A DNA stretch of 64,000 bases from JBBWZH01 sp035544115 (GCA_963714145.1 OY970235.1:5394001-5458000), one strand, 5' to 3'; positions 15,001 to 21,043 are shown, counted from the first letter of the stretch. The notes: a model not told the origin generated them from the letters alone. Program-made: numbers and translations.

Positions 15001-18000
15001 CCTGCGGGGTGATGCCGGCCGACCGGTTCACCGAGACGCCCCGGCCGGAGCCGATCACGTCCTCCTTGAGCTGGTCGGCGCCGGTGCCCTGCTTCTCGCC
15101 GAGCGGCACCCGGCCCCGCTCGACCTCCTCGGGCCGGACGAACGCGGCGCCTGCCGTGTTGCTCAGGTCCAGCCGCACCGTGGCCTGGAAGGTCCGGTCG
15201 CCGACGGTGACCCGGACGGTGATCCCGTCGCTGGCCAACTGCTGCCCGGCCTGCTGGCTGCCCAGGCCCGGCTGGTCGGCCGTCCCTGGCAGGCCGGAGA
15301 ACCGGGCCAGCACCGCGGCCTTGATCGCGGGCAGCAGCGCCGCCGGCAGGTCGGTGCCGGGCACCGCCTTGGCGAACTCCGCGTCGATCAGGTCGACCAG
15401 CGCCTGATCGCCGGCCGCCTCGCCGAGCGGGGTCCCGTCCACCGCGTCGATCCGGCCGCGCACTCCCCAGGACGGCTGCGCGTCCACGCCCGGCCGCAGC
15501 GCCGTGACGAACCCGGGCGGCAGGTCAAACTGCGGCGTACGGGCCGCCTGCGCGTTGGCCTCGACGATCCCCCGCTCCGCCTCGGTCATCGCGGACTGCC
15601 GGCCGATCTCGTCCAGCGCCGCCTGCTCGGCCGCGGTCCGCCGCTGGTTCGCCGCCGGCGCCGCCGCGTCGGCCCGGGCGACCAGCGCCCGTGCCTCGGC
15701 CAGGTCCTGCTCCGCGCCGGCGATGATCTGCCGGTTGGCGACGCTGGCCAGATCGGTCCGGATCTGGTCGTACTCGGCGGACAGTTGGGTCACCTGGGCC
15801 GCCGCGGCCAGGTCGTTCGGTGCGGCGGCCTGCGCCTGGTCCAGCCGCTGGGCGAGCTGCAGGACCTGCTGCCGGGCCGCCGCGGCCGGGCCCGCCGCGG
15901 CGTTGGCCGCGTTCACCAGCAGGCGCGCCTGCTCCACCCGGCCGACGGTGTCGGCGACATCGTCGACCCCGGTGCCAGCCTGCCGGATCTGCGCCGCGGC
16001 GGTCTGCCCGGCGCCCTGGGCGTTCTGGAAAACGTCCGTGGCCGCCTGCTGGATCGCATCCAGCTCGGCCAGCCGGGCCAGCGCCTGTACCGCACCGGCG
16101 ACGGTGGGCTGGTTGGCCGCCCGCGCCGCAAGGGTCATCACCTGCTGGCGCGCGGTTGTGCCGGCCGTGACGATCGTGTTCGCGACCGCCCCGATCTGGT
16201 TGTGGATGTGCTGTGCCGCGGCCACCTCGCCGCGGGCCCAGACCGCGCGGACCGCGAACTGGCGCACCGCCGTCGTCACCGCATTCGGCGGGGCCGCACC
16301 GGCCTGCTGGATCTGCAACTGCTGTTGCGGGTTCAGCACGCTCACCCAGCGGAAGTCGCTCGGCAGCGGCACCGGCCGGCCGGCCGGCTCGGCCCGCAGC
16401 CCGGCCGGCATCTCGGCGCTGCGCTGCGCGCTGGCCAGGTCGGCCGGCAGCACGGTCCGGGTGACGGTGCCCGGGCCGGGCGTGCCGGTCGGGGTGCTGC
16501 CGGTGGTGGGGGTGTGCAGCACCCAGTGGCCGGTGCCGGAGTCGCGGCCGGTACGGATCGGGACCACGGTGCCGTCCGGCCGCACCCCGGTCGCGGTGGC
16601 GAGCACCCGGCCGTCGGTGGTCTGCCAGGCGGCGGCGTCCGGCGCCAGCACGGCGGTGTCGAGCGCGGTGGCCAGACCGTCCGCGAACGACCGCCCGGCC
16701 GGCCCGGGCAGGGCGGTCCCGCAGGCGACCAGCAGCACCGGCTGCCCGGCCTGGTAGCCGGGCAGGTTCCGGACCCGGCCGGCGAAATGGGCCGGCGTCA
16801 GCTCCTGCCCGTCCACCAGCACCCGCTGCCCGTCCGCGGTGGCGTGCGCGGCCACCACGTACCCGGCCGGGAACGTCGGCAGCGCCGCGGCCGCCGCGCT
16901 GACCGCGTCGGCGTTGTCGGCCGGCGACCCGAAGAAGAACCCCCGCCCGCCGGCCAGCGGCCCGGCCGGCCCCGGCCCGGTCCGGCCGCCCAGCGCCCGC
17001 CGGTAGCTCCCCGGGCCGACCGGCGCCGAACTCGTCCCGTCCGAGCTGGTCGTGTCCGAACTCGTCCCGTCCGAGCTGGTCCCGTCCGAGCTGGTCGCGT
17101 CCGAGCTGGTCGCGTCCGAACTCGTCCCGTCCGAGCTCGTCGCGTCCGAGCTGGTCGTGTCCGAGCTGGTCGTGTCCGAACTGGTGACGTCCGAACTGGT
17201 GGCGGCCGAGCTCGGGGCAGGGCTGGCGGTCGAGCTGGTGCTGGCGGTGGTCGGGATGTTCGGCAGCGTCGCGCCGTTCGCGGTGCTGACCGGGCCGATC
17301 GAGGTCGTGCCCGGCAGCGCCGGGCCGTCCGAGGTGGCCTGCTGGGGGACACTCTCCTGCTCGGCCCGGGATCCGGTCTGGCGCTGGCCGGGGAGGCTGG
17401 GCCGATCCGGGCCGGACCGGCTGGGGGCGACCAGGTTCGCCGGCAGGGTGACGTCGGTGGCCCGGTTCGCGCTGGCCCGCTCCCGCCGCATCGCCAAGAC
17501 CAGGTCGCTGCCGAGCAACCGGGCCTCGCCCTCGGCCGGGTGCAGCACCCACTCGCCGGACTCGCGGAACCGCCCGGTGCCGCCGACCTGTACGAGGTCG
17601 CCGGACTTCACCCGCTTGTCGGTGTCGAACACCGCGTCCGCCTGCGGCGCGATCACGTCCACGCCCAGCTCGGCCCGGACCGCGGCGGCGAACCGGTTGC
17701 CGGTACGGCCGGCGACCAGCACCAGGCTGTGCCCGTCCCAGCCGGGCTGGGAGCGCACCAGGTCGGCGAACTCGGCCGGGTTGAGCACCCGGCCGCCGAA
17801 CCGGACGCCCTCGCCCTCGGCGGTCGCCGCGATCACCTTCCAGTTCCCGGCCGGGACGACCAGGTCCCAGACCGCGGCCTCGACCGCGGCGCTGTCGGTG
17901 CCGGTCGGCAGCCACCAGCCGGCCGGGATCTCCGCCACCTCGGCCGGCAGGGTCGGGGTCGGCGTGTTCGCCGGCTCCTCGGTGGCCGCCGGCTGGGCGA

Positions 18001-20188
18001 CGTTCGGACCGGCCGCGGGCCGGGTCGCGGAGCGGGTGGCCGGCTGCGCCGCCGGGCGGGGCGCCGGGCCGGTCGCCGGACGGGCGGTGGCCGGCGAGCT
18101 GAACCGGGCACCGCCCTGCTGGCCGAACAGCACCGGCGCCATCGGCACCGGGCCGCCCCGACCGTCCGATGTGGACTGTCCGGGTGTGGACGGCTGGCTG
18201 GTCGGCGGGCTGTCCTGCCCCGGCTGGACCGGCCCGGTCGACGGGTCGGTGCCGATCGGGTTGAGCACCCCGCCGATCGACCCGTTCCCGTTCGGCTGTC
18301 CGTTCGGGCCAGATTCGCTCAGCTGCCCGAGCCCGGGCTCGCTCACCCCCGGCTGGCCCAGACCTGGCTGACCCAGACCTGGCTGGTTCACGCCCGGCTG
18401 CCCCGGGCCGGGCTGGTTCAGGCCGGGCTGGTTGGCGGCGCCGGTGGTCCCGTTGCCGTCCGGCCCGGCACCGACCTGCGGCCCGTCGCCGTCGACCGGG
18501 GCCGGTCCGGTCACCCCAAGGTCCGAAGTGGACGGCAGCCCGTCCGCGGTCTGCCCGGGCGTGGCCGGGGTGATCTGCGGCAGGGTGGCACCGTCGGTCG
18601 GCGTGGCCGCCGGGCTCTCCCCGGGCATCGTCGGGGTGACCCCGTTCGACCCGGGAACCCCGTTCTGGTCGGGGATCTGGCGCTGCCCCGGCGCCTCGGC
18701 CTGCCCCGGTACGTCGGCCTGCCCCGGTACGTCGGCCTGCCCGGGCGCCTCGGTCTGTCCGGGCACGTCAGCCTGCCCCGGCGCCTCGGTCCGGCCCGGC
18801 ACATCAGCCTGCCCCGGCGCATCAGCCTGGCCGGGCACCTCGGTGCGGCCGGGCCCCGGCACCCCGGTCTGCCCGGGCCCGGGAACCCCGGTCTGCCCGG
18901 GCCCGGGAACCCCGGTCTGCCCGGGCCCCGGTACCCCGGTCTGCCCGGGCCCCGGCACTCCGGTCTGCCCGGGCGCGGTCTGTCCATTCTGGACCGGGTC
19001 GTTCTGGCCGACCCCGGTGGTCGGCGGCGCGGCGCCGTTCTTGCCGTCCGCGTCGGTGTACGGCGGCGGCGCGACCGTCCCGTCCGCACTGTCGCGTGTG
19101 TACGGTGGTGGCGCGTCCGCGCGGGGCAGGCCGGCGAACGTCTCCGGGGTGACCGTGGCCGGGTCCATCCGGGCGATCTTGTCCAGCATCGCCGGGTCGG
19201 CCAGGTTGAAGTTGATCTGCGTCATTTCCTGCCGGACGGCGTCGCTGAACTGGTCGAACTTGAAGCCGGACAGGGCTTCCAGCGAGGGCGTCGACAGCGA
19301 CGGGATGTCCACATGCGGCAGGTTGATGTTGACGTGCGAGGCCTGCCGGCTGTGCGAGATGCGGTGCTTGCCCCAGTCCAGCAGGCCCTCGGTGCCGCCG
19401 GCGGTGAGCGAGAACGGGGAGCCCTTGAAACCCTCGCCCTGCACCGCGTTGCTGAACACCTCGGTGCCGTACTCGTGCACCGCGCCGAGCACGACGTGGC
19501 TGACGAACGACTCGGCGAACTTGTGCCCGAACATCTTGCCGGCCGCGCCGTGCAGGATCTGGCCGAAGATGCCGCCCACCACACCGGTGATCGCGCTGCT
19601 CTTGGTCTTGTCCCAGTCCCAGGACTTGCGGGTGCCGGCGGCGAACTGGGCGGCCTGCACGGCGATGTCGAAGCCCATCTGCATGACGACGCTGAACACG
19701 ATCGCCTGGATCAGCTTGAGGATCACGCTCTTGGCGATCCACTGGCCCAGCTCGATCAGCGGCGGGATGCCGGCCAGCGAGGCGCCGAAGGTCTCGTACG
19801 ACGCCGCGATCAGCTGGTAGATGCTGTACACCAGCGGGACCAACTGGGCCAGGATGATCCACTTGGCGTACTGGACGTCCAGCGCGGTCTTGTCGGCGTA
19901 CTTGGCGAGGCCCTCGGCGCCCTCAGCCAGCGCCGGGATCAGCCGCGGGTTGTTCTCGGTGAAGGAGAGGATCGCCTGGCTGAACGCCTCACCGGCGTCC
20001 CCCTGCAGGGCCAGCTTGGCCCCGATCGCCGCCTGGTTGACCTGTCCGATCAGCTCGTTGAGGTCGATCGCGGTGTCGGCCCAGGCGGCGGCGAGCGACC
20101 AGAGGTCATCCTCGTTGAGGTGTGGCCAGGTTTCGCCGGTGCCGATGAGGAAGATGGTCTGCGCCCACTCCGGCACCTCGATGGCCAA
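1..20188 (-). CDS. Giant CpnT-like type VII-secreted modular protein (partial, C-terminus off window)
   Basis: One minus-strand frame is open from a TTG at 20188, three bases after the WXG gene stop, to the window edge: at least 6,729 codons. Residues 1-300 read as a CpnT-like/WXG100-like N-terminal domain (MAIEVPEWAQTIFLIGTGET, two hydrophobic stretches), followed by two PPPYT motifs and Pro/Gly-rich repeats. Then come a Cys-less caspase-like domain (about 766-883), a Ser/Thr/Asp linker (991-1051), and two tandem modules of about 2,680 residues. Each module has an H/C caspase-like domain (about 1066-1246 and 3742-3902), an Ala/Gln-rich helical stretch, about 1,800 residues of beta-rich sequence I do not recognise, and a Cys-less caspase-like domain (about 3366-3509 and 6099-6236). 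The downstream end, where a toxin or effector domain would normally sit, is not seen. Position next to WXG proteins and Ecc genes suggests an ESX substrate; function is otherwise unknown. Confidence 0.85.
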   Translation of the reverse strand, partial: MAIEVPEWAQTIFLIGTGETWPHLNEDDLWSLAAAWADTAIDLNELIGQVNQAAIGAKLALQGDAGEAFSQAILSFTENNPRLIPALAEGAEGLAKYADKTALDVQYAKWIILAQLVPLVYSIYQLIAASYETFGASLAGIPPLIELGQWIAKSVILKLIQAIVFSVVMQMGFDIAVQAAQFAAGTRKSWDWDKTKSSAITGVVGGIFGQILHGAAGKMFGHKFAESFVSHVVLGAVHEYGTEVFSNAVQGEGFKGSPFSLTAGGTEGLLDWGKHRISHSRQASHVNINLPHVDIPSLSTPSLEALSGFKFDQFSDAVRQEMTQINFNLADPAMLDKIARMDPATVTPETFAGLPRADAPPPYTRDSADGTVAPPPYTDADGKNGAAPPTTGVGQNDPVQNGQTAPGQTGVPGPGQTGVPGPGQTGVPGPGQTGVPGPGQTGVPGPGRTEVPGQADAPGQADVPGRTEAPGQADVPGQTEAPGQADVPGQADVPGQAEAPGQRQIPDQNGVPGSNGVTPTMPGESPAATPTDGATLPQITPATPGQTADGLPSTSDLGVTGPAPVDGDGPQVGAGPDGNGTTGAANQPGLNQPGPGQPGVNQPGLGQPGLGQPGVSEPGLGQLSESGPNGQPNGNGSIGGVLNPIGTDPSTGPVQPGQDSPPTSQPSTPGQSTSDGRGGPVPMAPVLFGQQGGARFSSPATARPATGPAPRPAAQPATRSATRPAAGPNVAQPAATEEPANTPTPTLPAEVAEIPAGWWLPTGTDSAAVEAAVWDLVVPAGNWKVIAATAEGEGVRFGGRVLNPAEFADLVRSQPGWDGHSLVLVAGRTGNRFAAAVRAELGVDVIAPQADAVFDTDKRVKSGDLVQVGGTGRFRESGEWVLHPAEGEARLLGSDLVLAMRRERASANRATDVTLPANLVAPSRSGPDRPSLPGQRQTGSRAEQESVPQQATSDGPALPGTTSIGPVSTANGATLPNIPTTASTSSTASPAPSSAATSSDVTSSDTTSSDTTSSDATSSDGTSSDATSSDATSSDGTSSDGTSSDTTSSDGTSSAPVGPGSYRRALGGRTGPGPAGPLAGGRGFFFGSPADNADAVSAAAAALPTFPAGYVVAAHATADGQRVLVDGQELTPAHFAGRVRNLPGYQAGQPVLLVACGTALPGPAGRSFADGLATALDTAVLAPDAAAWQTTDGRVLATATGVRPDGTVVPIRTGRDSGTGHWVLHTPTTGSTPTGTPGPGTVTRTVLPADLASAQRSAEMPAGLRAEPAGRPVPLPSDFRWVSVLNPQQQLQIQQAGAAPPNAVTTAVRQFAVRAVWARGEVAAAQHIHNQIGAVANTIVTAGTTARQQVMTLAARAANQPTVAGAVQALARLAELDAIQQAATDVFQNAQGAGQTAAAQIRQAGTGVDDVADTVGRVEQARLLVNAANAAAGPAAAARQQVLQLAQRLDQAQAAAPNDLAAAAQVTQLSAEYDQIRTDLASVANRQIIAGAEQDLAEARALVARADAAAPAANQRRTAAEQAALDEIGRQSAMTEAERGIVEANAQAARTPQFDLPPGFVTALRPGVDAQPSWGVRGRIDAVDGTPLGEAAGDQALVDLIDAEFAKAVPGTDLPAALLPAIKAAVLARFSGLPGTADQPGLGSQQAGQQLASDGITVRVTVGDRTFQATVRLDLSNTAGAAFVRPEEVERGRVPLGEKQGTGADQLKEDVIGSGRGVSVNRSAGITPQGPLGFPGLDKLAAFSFNPGGGVSGGSGANWSGSELSVVSAMRQLMYDGRSAYFNVPGAVFSLSIREVHPVTGLPRGAAHNPAGTQLPVRLGFPTETAEPAGQAAPVPGNPIGLTGEEQLQAAGTFPAPGSPAAALREQQIGRIEGVLGRVFAIPQSIAGLEVLRERLLDQFPNRSQEFSDNVYRELNEAWLLQEWGPFFGAGRPSPWLTVGGGTNQQMGFDVRAGLRSIQRVDTGTTRPGQLKIESRVGKQVTSGEGGSGSVSARGTQRFTFTFGDTAAPPGGNSNFQFQLAEGVSDSSGRSASATLGGGEWRTVNYGGAAGTAGGPTVLYRAEMRYTARLFATDPNIATEVGADGVVFIRVPEREVARFEAEMAHAVDPVNNPVPPPNDPAPALPAGAPPPPAHRPPTEVEHDSGLGPSVIDRLGGSERVLPGILDAISAAERNQSWALRRSPREQHRLLQQLAPIYGTEGMVSSGEELVSRTGLTHTVRRQVSGGTETIKIKVRPRRAGIAQNGTGIANPPRVSQVDNASIDLIPTFFSEAGANESLTVQGSAELTLQGAAGLQQSSFMRRHAPNWLALGGNNELSGSKPRGTGQSTGVFSFGVRGALFDSGPVQTFDYDVSYDIEVEVDFKAGVASRSWTGFPQLAGLMRAGYRRLDTGDPAWPTSRGQRSVDGGLVRYVVPEALAPLAGAPAPALPVTPNGAARGVPGSVETREAGNAFTGNELGARGDISQDDMITGVLGAEALAQQLRVQLAAQGMRLAAIEGQIQKLTTPAALRAHLLRNPDGQLTFEVTEGGFFKTKRARITLQASTFRERPGTATAQVRRLDILESQPKVEGAETRGGGWRNNFRPEPGTLLASAGNGAVEQLVPYVGSSSGRNWSESSKEAHTGVSGRWLTHEPVAYNDVDADVVWTATTMVWGQNLVWSGRPNVEQSFTWVDRGLQFLRPAPVPAAPLPAGVPPTLDPGQLPGETVNDRLEFLPVAGVAPNPALPEQSIVTPRENPAVEAVQRLLRQHGPGLLTSRWTIEGVDPRGAAPQTLQAMLNSGALNGHIDLMLGAGLVLRPAGRAFPFWNSRPSIVLRATRDPDETATGGAAPAGYTYDRTLANFSQGVYWTGYYKHEARRGTDPQLGGGLNLGARFVQSPPGEPAGQHTPGGNRVPAVLEIPGVNVDWSATEESARSHTTIDRDTYRMVGPTDRYANDRFRLEITYVPASRPSKLLNTIFGGIPAAVWSRYSGARQPGAALTPADQGLTERLFMRERVLVPRVTQYTDVLPGAFANNLATAPAAPVVQEVAPEADPATQIANAGLTEFEVTPENVLHREVHVASIDHRAIRDLASQALRSFAGEQASVGEQSRGFGGTVARLLRLDGGGFAGFLNTISFPRLTRASRHALGPDGYVSPPLVREGGVLTDTNGRIKIRYRFYDGRPLDWVPSYLYSETYHFDESETVDKAARSAGGGLFGGPIIRAGERDPAPGSRAEDRNLNLFVSGGLSAGNDIAEFADSKRLRGTFRNRETEYLRVRAGIMVEIEIDAHDQRAITRMPQWAQNLPGVGRLARFIDGGTTRLMFRIDDAAELLVDPETARARGIQHQLGHPVPAGRHFPADAETTATADARRDRLVQAYALPSLLAPTPYPGGTPTPAHPGGSTGLYTLTIGGLDPVARTVTYRGQQYTAAQFAALVRRLPDWAQRPLVLAAGGAAQPHPDGAGHTSFAQELSTALGVDVLATPDDVYQDAHGRVRAARFALDAGGRPVPGGFRPGNWVLHRPAGPPTVHGEDLVEVARTELPVAERIEPRPALPAVFAPAEEVGWTGSTVPLDELAGRLTGTVDIGNGLTATRLGGNTGPVVIGRAGVAPPAAVPGPAPAQGSTTVTVIDPAVRADALLLGLQRLQPLLPPGQRNLQLLLPGGAATGAANSFAQHAAGRLLVDVTAHAGANPQTGGWFRFRRNAVPVPVANPAIAGLAPPGPPGPPPTGPTGPQFGAQQGAQLGFQQGPPPGLPPSGPSQSGPSGTSGNQQAPGSLGAGRGWFFGSGTGDPALVAAARAALPQFPGAYVAAAHTSADGQRVVLGDGRELTPEQFVAELATTDYVPGTPLVLVACQAGATPAGGTAFAAAVGQALPTPADVWAADTDVWQTTDGRVIATPAVFAGGQLRPQFGPGQHGTGNWLRFPAATAAAAPAPVGPAPGGPGPMLPAVVGPPTPHGADLVAALAPTTMPSRQPGQLPADFRWAVLTPAQRAQIQQAGQQPPAEVAAAVAQLANQVGRARAAVAGAEVLRVVVDPARPAAVAAATAAGTALRTVAQQAGPAPAFGQLAAVPTQAVEDAVADLAAAAALNLELGPARAAATNARQQVLNQVPLAGRSDPAVLAALTAAADAAAAQILAAAHQAALVSAPVQAARQQATQLAAEIRNLDASLTNGTAPDPAAAQTLLDAHRETYAELQRTLLAAPAVDASARVAAEMARATTLAAAVAGAVAPAEATYQATLAAERDEIVRQAAITEAERRIVEELLAEAAAPQYVPPRGFADQLWPGGPALHPSWGVRGRIDAVGGRPLGGAGDQALIDALAPLLEDTTVGMDSAGFVRNVQAAVRARLSGEPGVADQPGLGSQQAGQQLASDGITVLVTEDGRTYRVNVSLTLGPADGATVVPADVAERGRVPVGEKQGTGADQLKEDVIGSSRAVSVSRPAGITPQGPLGFPGFGAASGFTFNLGGAVNAGSGANWTGSELSVVSAMRQLMYDGRSAYFDVPGSRLWVTVQEINPTTGQPRGHLNRPTPVDLAVRVGFPTETAAPLGAPPALGPRLGLVGEGQARHEGTYPVSRMARNARREQERRVEGVLGRVFAIPQSIAGLERLRERVLAQFPNRSQEFSDNVYRELNEAWLLQEWGVFAGPGRTSSWLTVGGGTAHQAGFSVRTRLRSVQRVENLTGQLKIESRIGKQVTSTEGGSGSVDARATQRFTFAFGDPAAAPGQNHNFQVQLAEGGGSAAARSASATTGGGEWRTVNYTGAPGTAGGPTVLYRAEMRYTAELFSTDPNVATEVGTDGVVYIRVPEREVARFEAELARAMDPAAAPPPATDVDPVPPANAPVPPAKVPPAEVEHDVGLGPAVVDRLGGSERVLPEIITAIREAERNQPWALPWSPRERLRLRQQLAPIFGTEGMVASGQELVSRGGLTHTLRRSVAGGTELIKIKVRPRRAGIAADGTGAANPSRPGRVDNASIDVIPTFYSEVGANDTITAKFTPELTVQGARGLQANSFMRRHAPKWLTMGANYEGSYTWSRALGQNTGVFSFGVRGALFDAGPVRTFDYDVSYDIDVEVEFRSGTASRSWAGWQQLRGLARAVWRRSDFGQVWRWGGTARRSVADGLIRYVVPDGLAPAATAAAPGTAMPDGAARPPAPGTVLARPAPFTTTQLAQQGTITQDDMVTDVLGSDAVADWLRTQLVAQGMRAEAIEGQIQKLTTPAALRAHLLRNADGQLTFEVTQGGLFTTKRARITLQAATFGERQGTGAAQVRRLDILESQPKTESSDTASTARSGNLRPEPGTLLASHGDGSNAQAVPYAGRTQKSTWADASKEAHTGVSGRWLTHGAATYDNFDADVVWTATTMVWGENLVWRGGRNVTKNFLWVDRGLQFLRPAALAAAPLPAGVPAVLRPGQLPGETVNDRLEFITPPVQYGPPTATQLEPSIVTPKANPAVAAVQRLLRTNNPALLTRKWTVEGTERRGAAPETLQAMLNSGALNGHIDMMLGAGLVLRPASRAFPFWISRPSIVLRATRDPSGYHYDRTLEGFSQGVYWTGYDKREARHTDTTAAGANIAARLVQSTPTEPAGQHTPGGNRVPTVLEIPGANVDWSTAEESARSHTTIDRDTYRMIGSTDRYVSNGFRLDITYVPASRPSRLLNAVFGGAPAAIWSWVGGLRRPAAALTPAAEGLTEQLLMRERVLVPRVTQYTDALPGPLANNRAAAPAAPVVQEVVPRGDPRLQIANTAGLTEFEVTPENVLRRQVHVASVDHRAIRDLAGQALAAFSGEQASVGERSRGYGGTVSRLLRPDGGGFAGFLNAISFPRLTRASRYALGPGGYVSPALVREGGALTDTNGRVRIRYAFYDGRPLDWVPSFMYSETYHFDESETADKGNRSVAASLFGGPVIRTGARDPAPGSRAENRSQNLFFSGGPSGGTEISEVADSKRLRGTFRNRETEYLRVRAGIMVEIEIDAHDQRAIMGMPQWAQRIPYVGRVMRFFDGGTTRLMFRIDDAAELLVDPETARAKGITHALGHPVPAGRLFPADSEATRRAATVGEAQAAATARRDRLLQAYALPSFQAPAPHPGAAPAVPAPAVPAPAVPAPAVPAPAVPAPAVPAPGGGGLYTLAIGGLDPVTRTVTYGGQQYDAAGFAALVQRLPDRHGRGIVLVAAGAARLGPAAMPGPAAGPAVAGGLTSFAEELSAALGTEVLATPDDIVQDAHGRVRAARFTLNAAGRPAFGQTRPGNWIRFGPTHPPEVYGEDLVDVVRGELPLASRIDPRPALPGVFAPAEPAGWTGSTAPVVELGGLLAGPVELGNDLVAHPVGGTVVIQSAGLAAPAAPAALGPDPARTTVVVTDPLVRRDALLLGLQRLQPLLPAGQRDLRLVLPNGAAGGAQSYGQRVADRLLADVLAHDGPTTASGWWQFRRNTPPAAVPAPLVGAAAGPGVGPGPGGPAGPPPGLPPGLPPGLPPGLPPGLPPGLPPGLFGPQVAGPAPGPQLGPQAGPQPGVQAGQQAGVPVGPAPASQLRTDAAARTTATPVGLQLAPVSSGLVLHPPLVAGNQAGQARHTRLLTSASEVAPERAATVVTVDPTLTDAQVVDLVNRLRPAPPPGQQGPGPAPADLRILLAGRQSTARAQALADSTGVPVLTEHPVAGTVRHTPAGPSGVARPPVLSPVRPPLGSLQPTGQPGVWQAGRSPSRGGRGADDSVQVELTQSGLWIRPAGAGEGIGAAVRATPMDPNQVTVTIGGRGASL
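812..895 (-). repeat. 12-bp tandem repeat encoding GLPP
   Basis: About six 12-bp units (gggagacccggc-like) encode a Gly-Leu-Pro-Pro linker near the visible end of the giant protein. Confidence 0.8.
960..16990 (-). repeat. Two tandem copies of a ~8.05-kb coding module inside the giant gene
   Basis: Long stretches recur about 8,040-8,070 bp apart at high identity, for example the 20-mer-scale matches near 3430 and 11470 and near 4236 and 12305. Copy 1 spans roughly 8960-16990 and copy 2 roughly 960-8960. Order inside each copy is the same: H/C caspase-like domain, Ala/Gln helical region, long beta-rich region, Cys-less caspase-like domain, then a Leu-rich domain with a VTDP/VIDP start. Boundaries are approximate because I aligned by eye. 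Confidence 0.8.
1906..2003 (-). repeat. 15-bp tandem repeat encoding PAPAV
   Basis: Six near-identical 15-bp units (ccggcgccggaacgg) encode a PAPAV linker in front of the last Cys-less caspase-like domain. The second module carries this insert; the first module has only a short Pro-rich stretch at the equivalent place (near 10060-10090). Confidence 0.85.
17037..17210 (-). repeat. 15-bp tandem repeat encoding (A/G/T)-T-S-S-D
   Basis: About 12 copies of a 15-bp unit (gtccgagctggtcgc on the plus strand) encode a Ser/Thr/Asp linker in the giant protein between the first Cys-less and the first H/C caspase-like domains. In-frame unit length keeps the frame open. Confidence 0.85.
18670..18985 (-). 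repeat. Collagen-like PGPGQTG / PGQAD repeat
   Basis: Units of 18 and 24 bp encode alternating Pro-Gly-Gln motifs in the giant protein just after its N-terminal WXG100-like domain. This is a low-complexity linker, with the left part made of PGPGQTGV units and the right part of shorter PGQ(A/T) units. Confidence 0.8.
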
Positions 20189-20191
20189 GGG

Positions 20192-20497
20192 TCAGTCCCC
20201 TTTGACTGCCTTGTCGATGCCTTCGTACGCGTCGGCCGTCAGCCGGACGCCGTCCGCGACCCCCCGCATCATCAGCACCAACCCGTCGATGCCCTGCACC
20301 AACTGGTCCCGCGACTTCAGGTACTCCTTCTTGAACGCCTTGCCGGTGTCGTCGTCGCCGTAGTCGGTCGGCTCCACGTCGGCCAGCCGCTGGTGCAGCC
20401 GGTTGGCGATACCGGCGGCCGACTCACCGGCCGCGTCGAACGAGTCGGCGTGCTTGCGCAGCGCGCGGTAGTTGACGCTGATCTCATTGCTGGCCAT
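20192..20497 (-). CDS. WXG100-like small type VII protein
   Basis: A 101-residue all-helical protein (MASNEISVNYRALRKHADSF...) of WXG100 size, without an obvious central W-x-G. It has a helical heptad pattern and an acidic turn around residues 44-50 (DYGDDDTGKAF). It starts 8 bases after the YbaB-like gene and ends 3 bases before the TTG of the giant gene, so the three are probably translationally linked. By analogy with ESX pairs it is the likely partner or chaperone of the giant protein's N-terminal WXG100-like domain. Partnering is inference. Confidence 0.8.
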   Translation of the reverse strand: MASNEISVNYRALRKHADSFDAAGESAAGIANRLHQRLADVEPTDYGDDDTGKAFKKEYLKSRDQLVQGIDGLVLMMRGVADGVRLTADAYEGIDKAVKGD

Positions 20498-20505
20498 GGC
20501 GGGGC

Positions 20506-20955
20506 TCAGCCCTCGTCCGCGTCGACGTCGGCGGTCCGGCGGGCCAGCCGGCTCGGGAACATCTTGCTGATCTCGTCAAAGTCCAGCAGCTTGTTCGGCA
20601 GCACCTTGTTGATGTCGAACTTGCCGTCCATCAGCGCGTCGAAGTCCATGCCCTTGGGCAGCAGCGGCGCGATCGCGCTGCGCACCTGGGTGCTGGCCGC
20701 CTTCTTCGCCTTCGCGATCGTCTCCAGGATCACCTGGGACAGCTGCGCGGCCGGCATCTTCCGGTACGCCTGCGAGTTGAACTTCAGCTCGGTGATCTCG
20801 CCGCGGCCACCCACGGTGACGGTGACCAGCCCGCTGTCCGACGTCACCGTCGACGACGAGGACCGCAGCCGTTCCTGCAGCTCGGTCATCTCGTCGCGCT
20901 TGCGCTGGTAGTTCTGGAGCAGTTCGTCCAGGTTCTCGTTCAGGGGGAACGTCAC
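20506..20955 (-). CDS. YbaB/EbfC-like protein of the type VII locus
   Basis: About 149 residues with the YbaB/EbfC pattern: an N-terminal helix (LDELLQNYQRKRDEMTELQE), a beta-sheet core (LVTVTVGGRGEITELKFN), and a C-terminal helix. Such proteins are common beside ESX genes in actinomycetes; the family binds nucleoid DNA, but a role in secretion loci is not established. I chose GTG at 20955 because AGGAGG lies six bases upstream; the alternative GTG at 20964 directly abuts that Shine-Dalgarno sequence. The C-terminus is longer than in housekeeping YbaB and ends in an acidic tail. Confidence 0.8.
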   Translation of the reverse strand: MTFPLNENLDELLQNYQRKRDEMTELQERLRSSSSTVTSDSGLVTVTVGGRGEITELKFNSQAYRKMPAAQLSQVILETIAKAKKAASTQVRSAIAPLLPKGMDFDALMDGKFDINKVLPNKLLDFDEISKMFPSRLARRTADVDADEG

Positions 20956-21043
20956 CGTCCACACCTCCTCGCGTCAGTAGAGCATTCAATGTCGGCTTCA
21001 GACGACCGCTGTTAGCCGTACAGCCGCGCGCGGTCGGCCCCGG

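Noticed and set aside
17037..17210. Regular short repeats that could suggest a CRISPR array
   Set aside because: The 15-bp units are contiguous, in frame and coding, with no spacers.
4226..20911. A 5,561-codon open frame on the plus strand opposite the giant gene
   Set aside because: Composition is dominated by R, G, P, A and H with no recognisable domains; it is the antisense shadow of a GC-rich reading frame.
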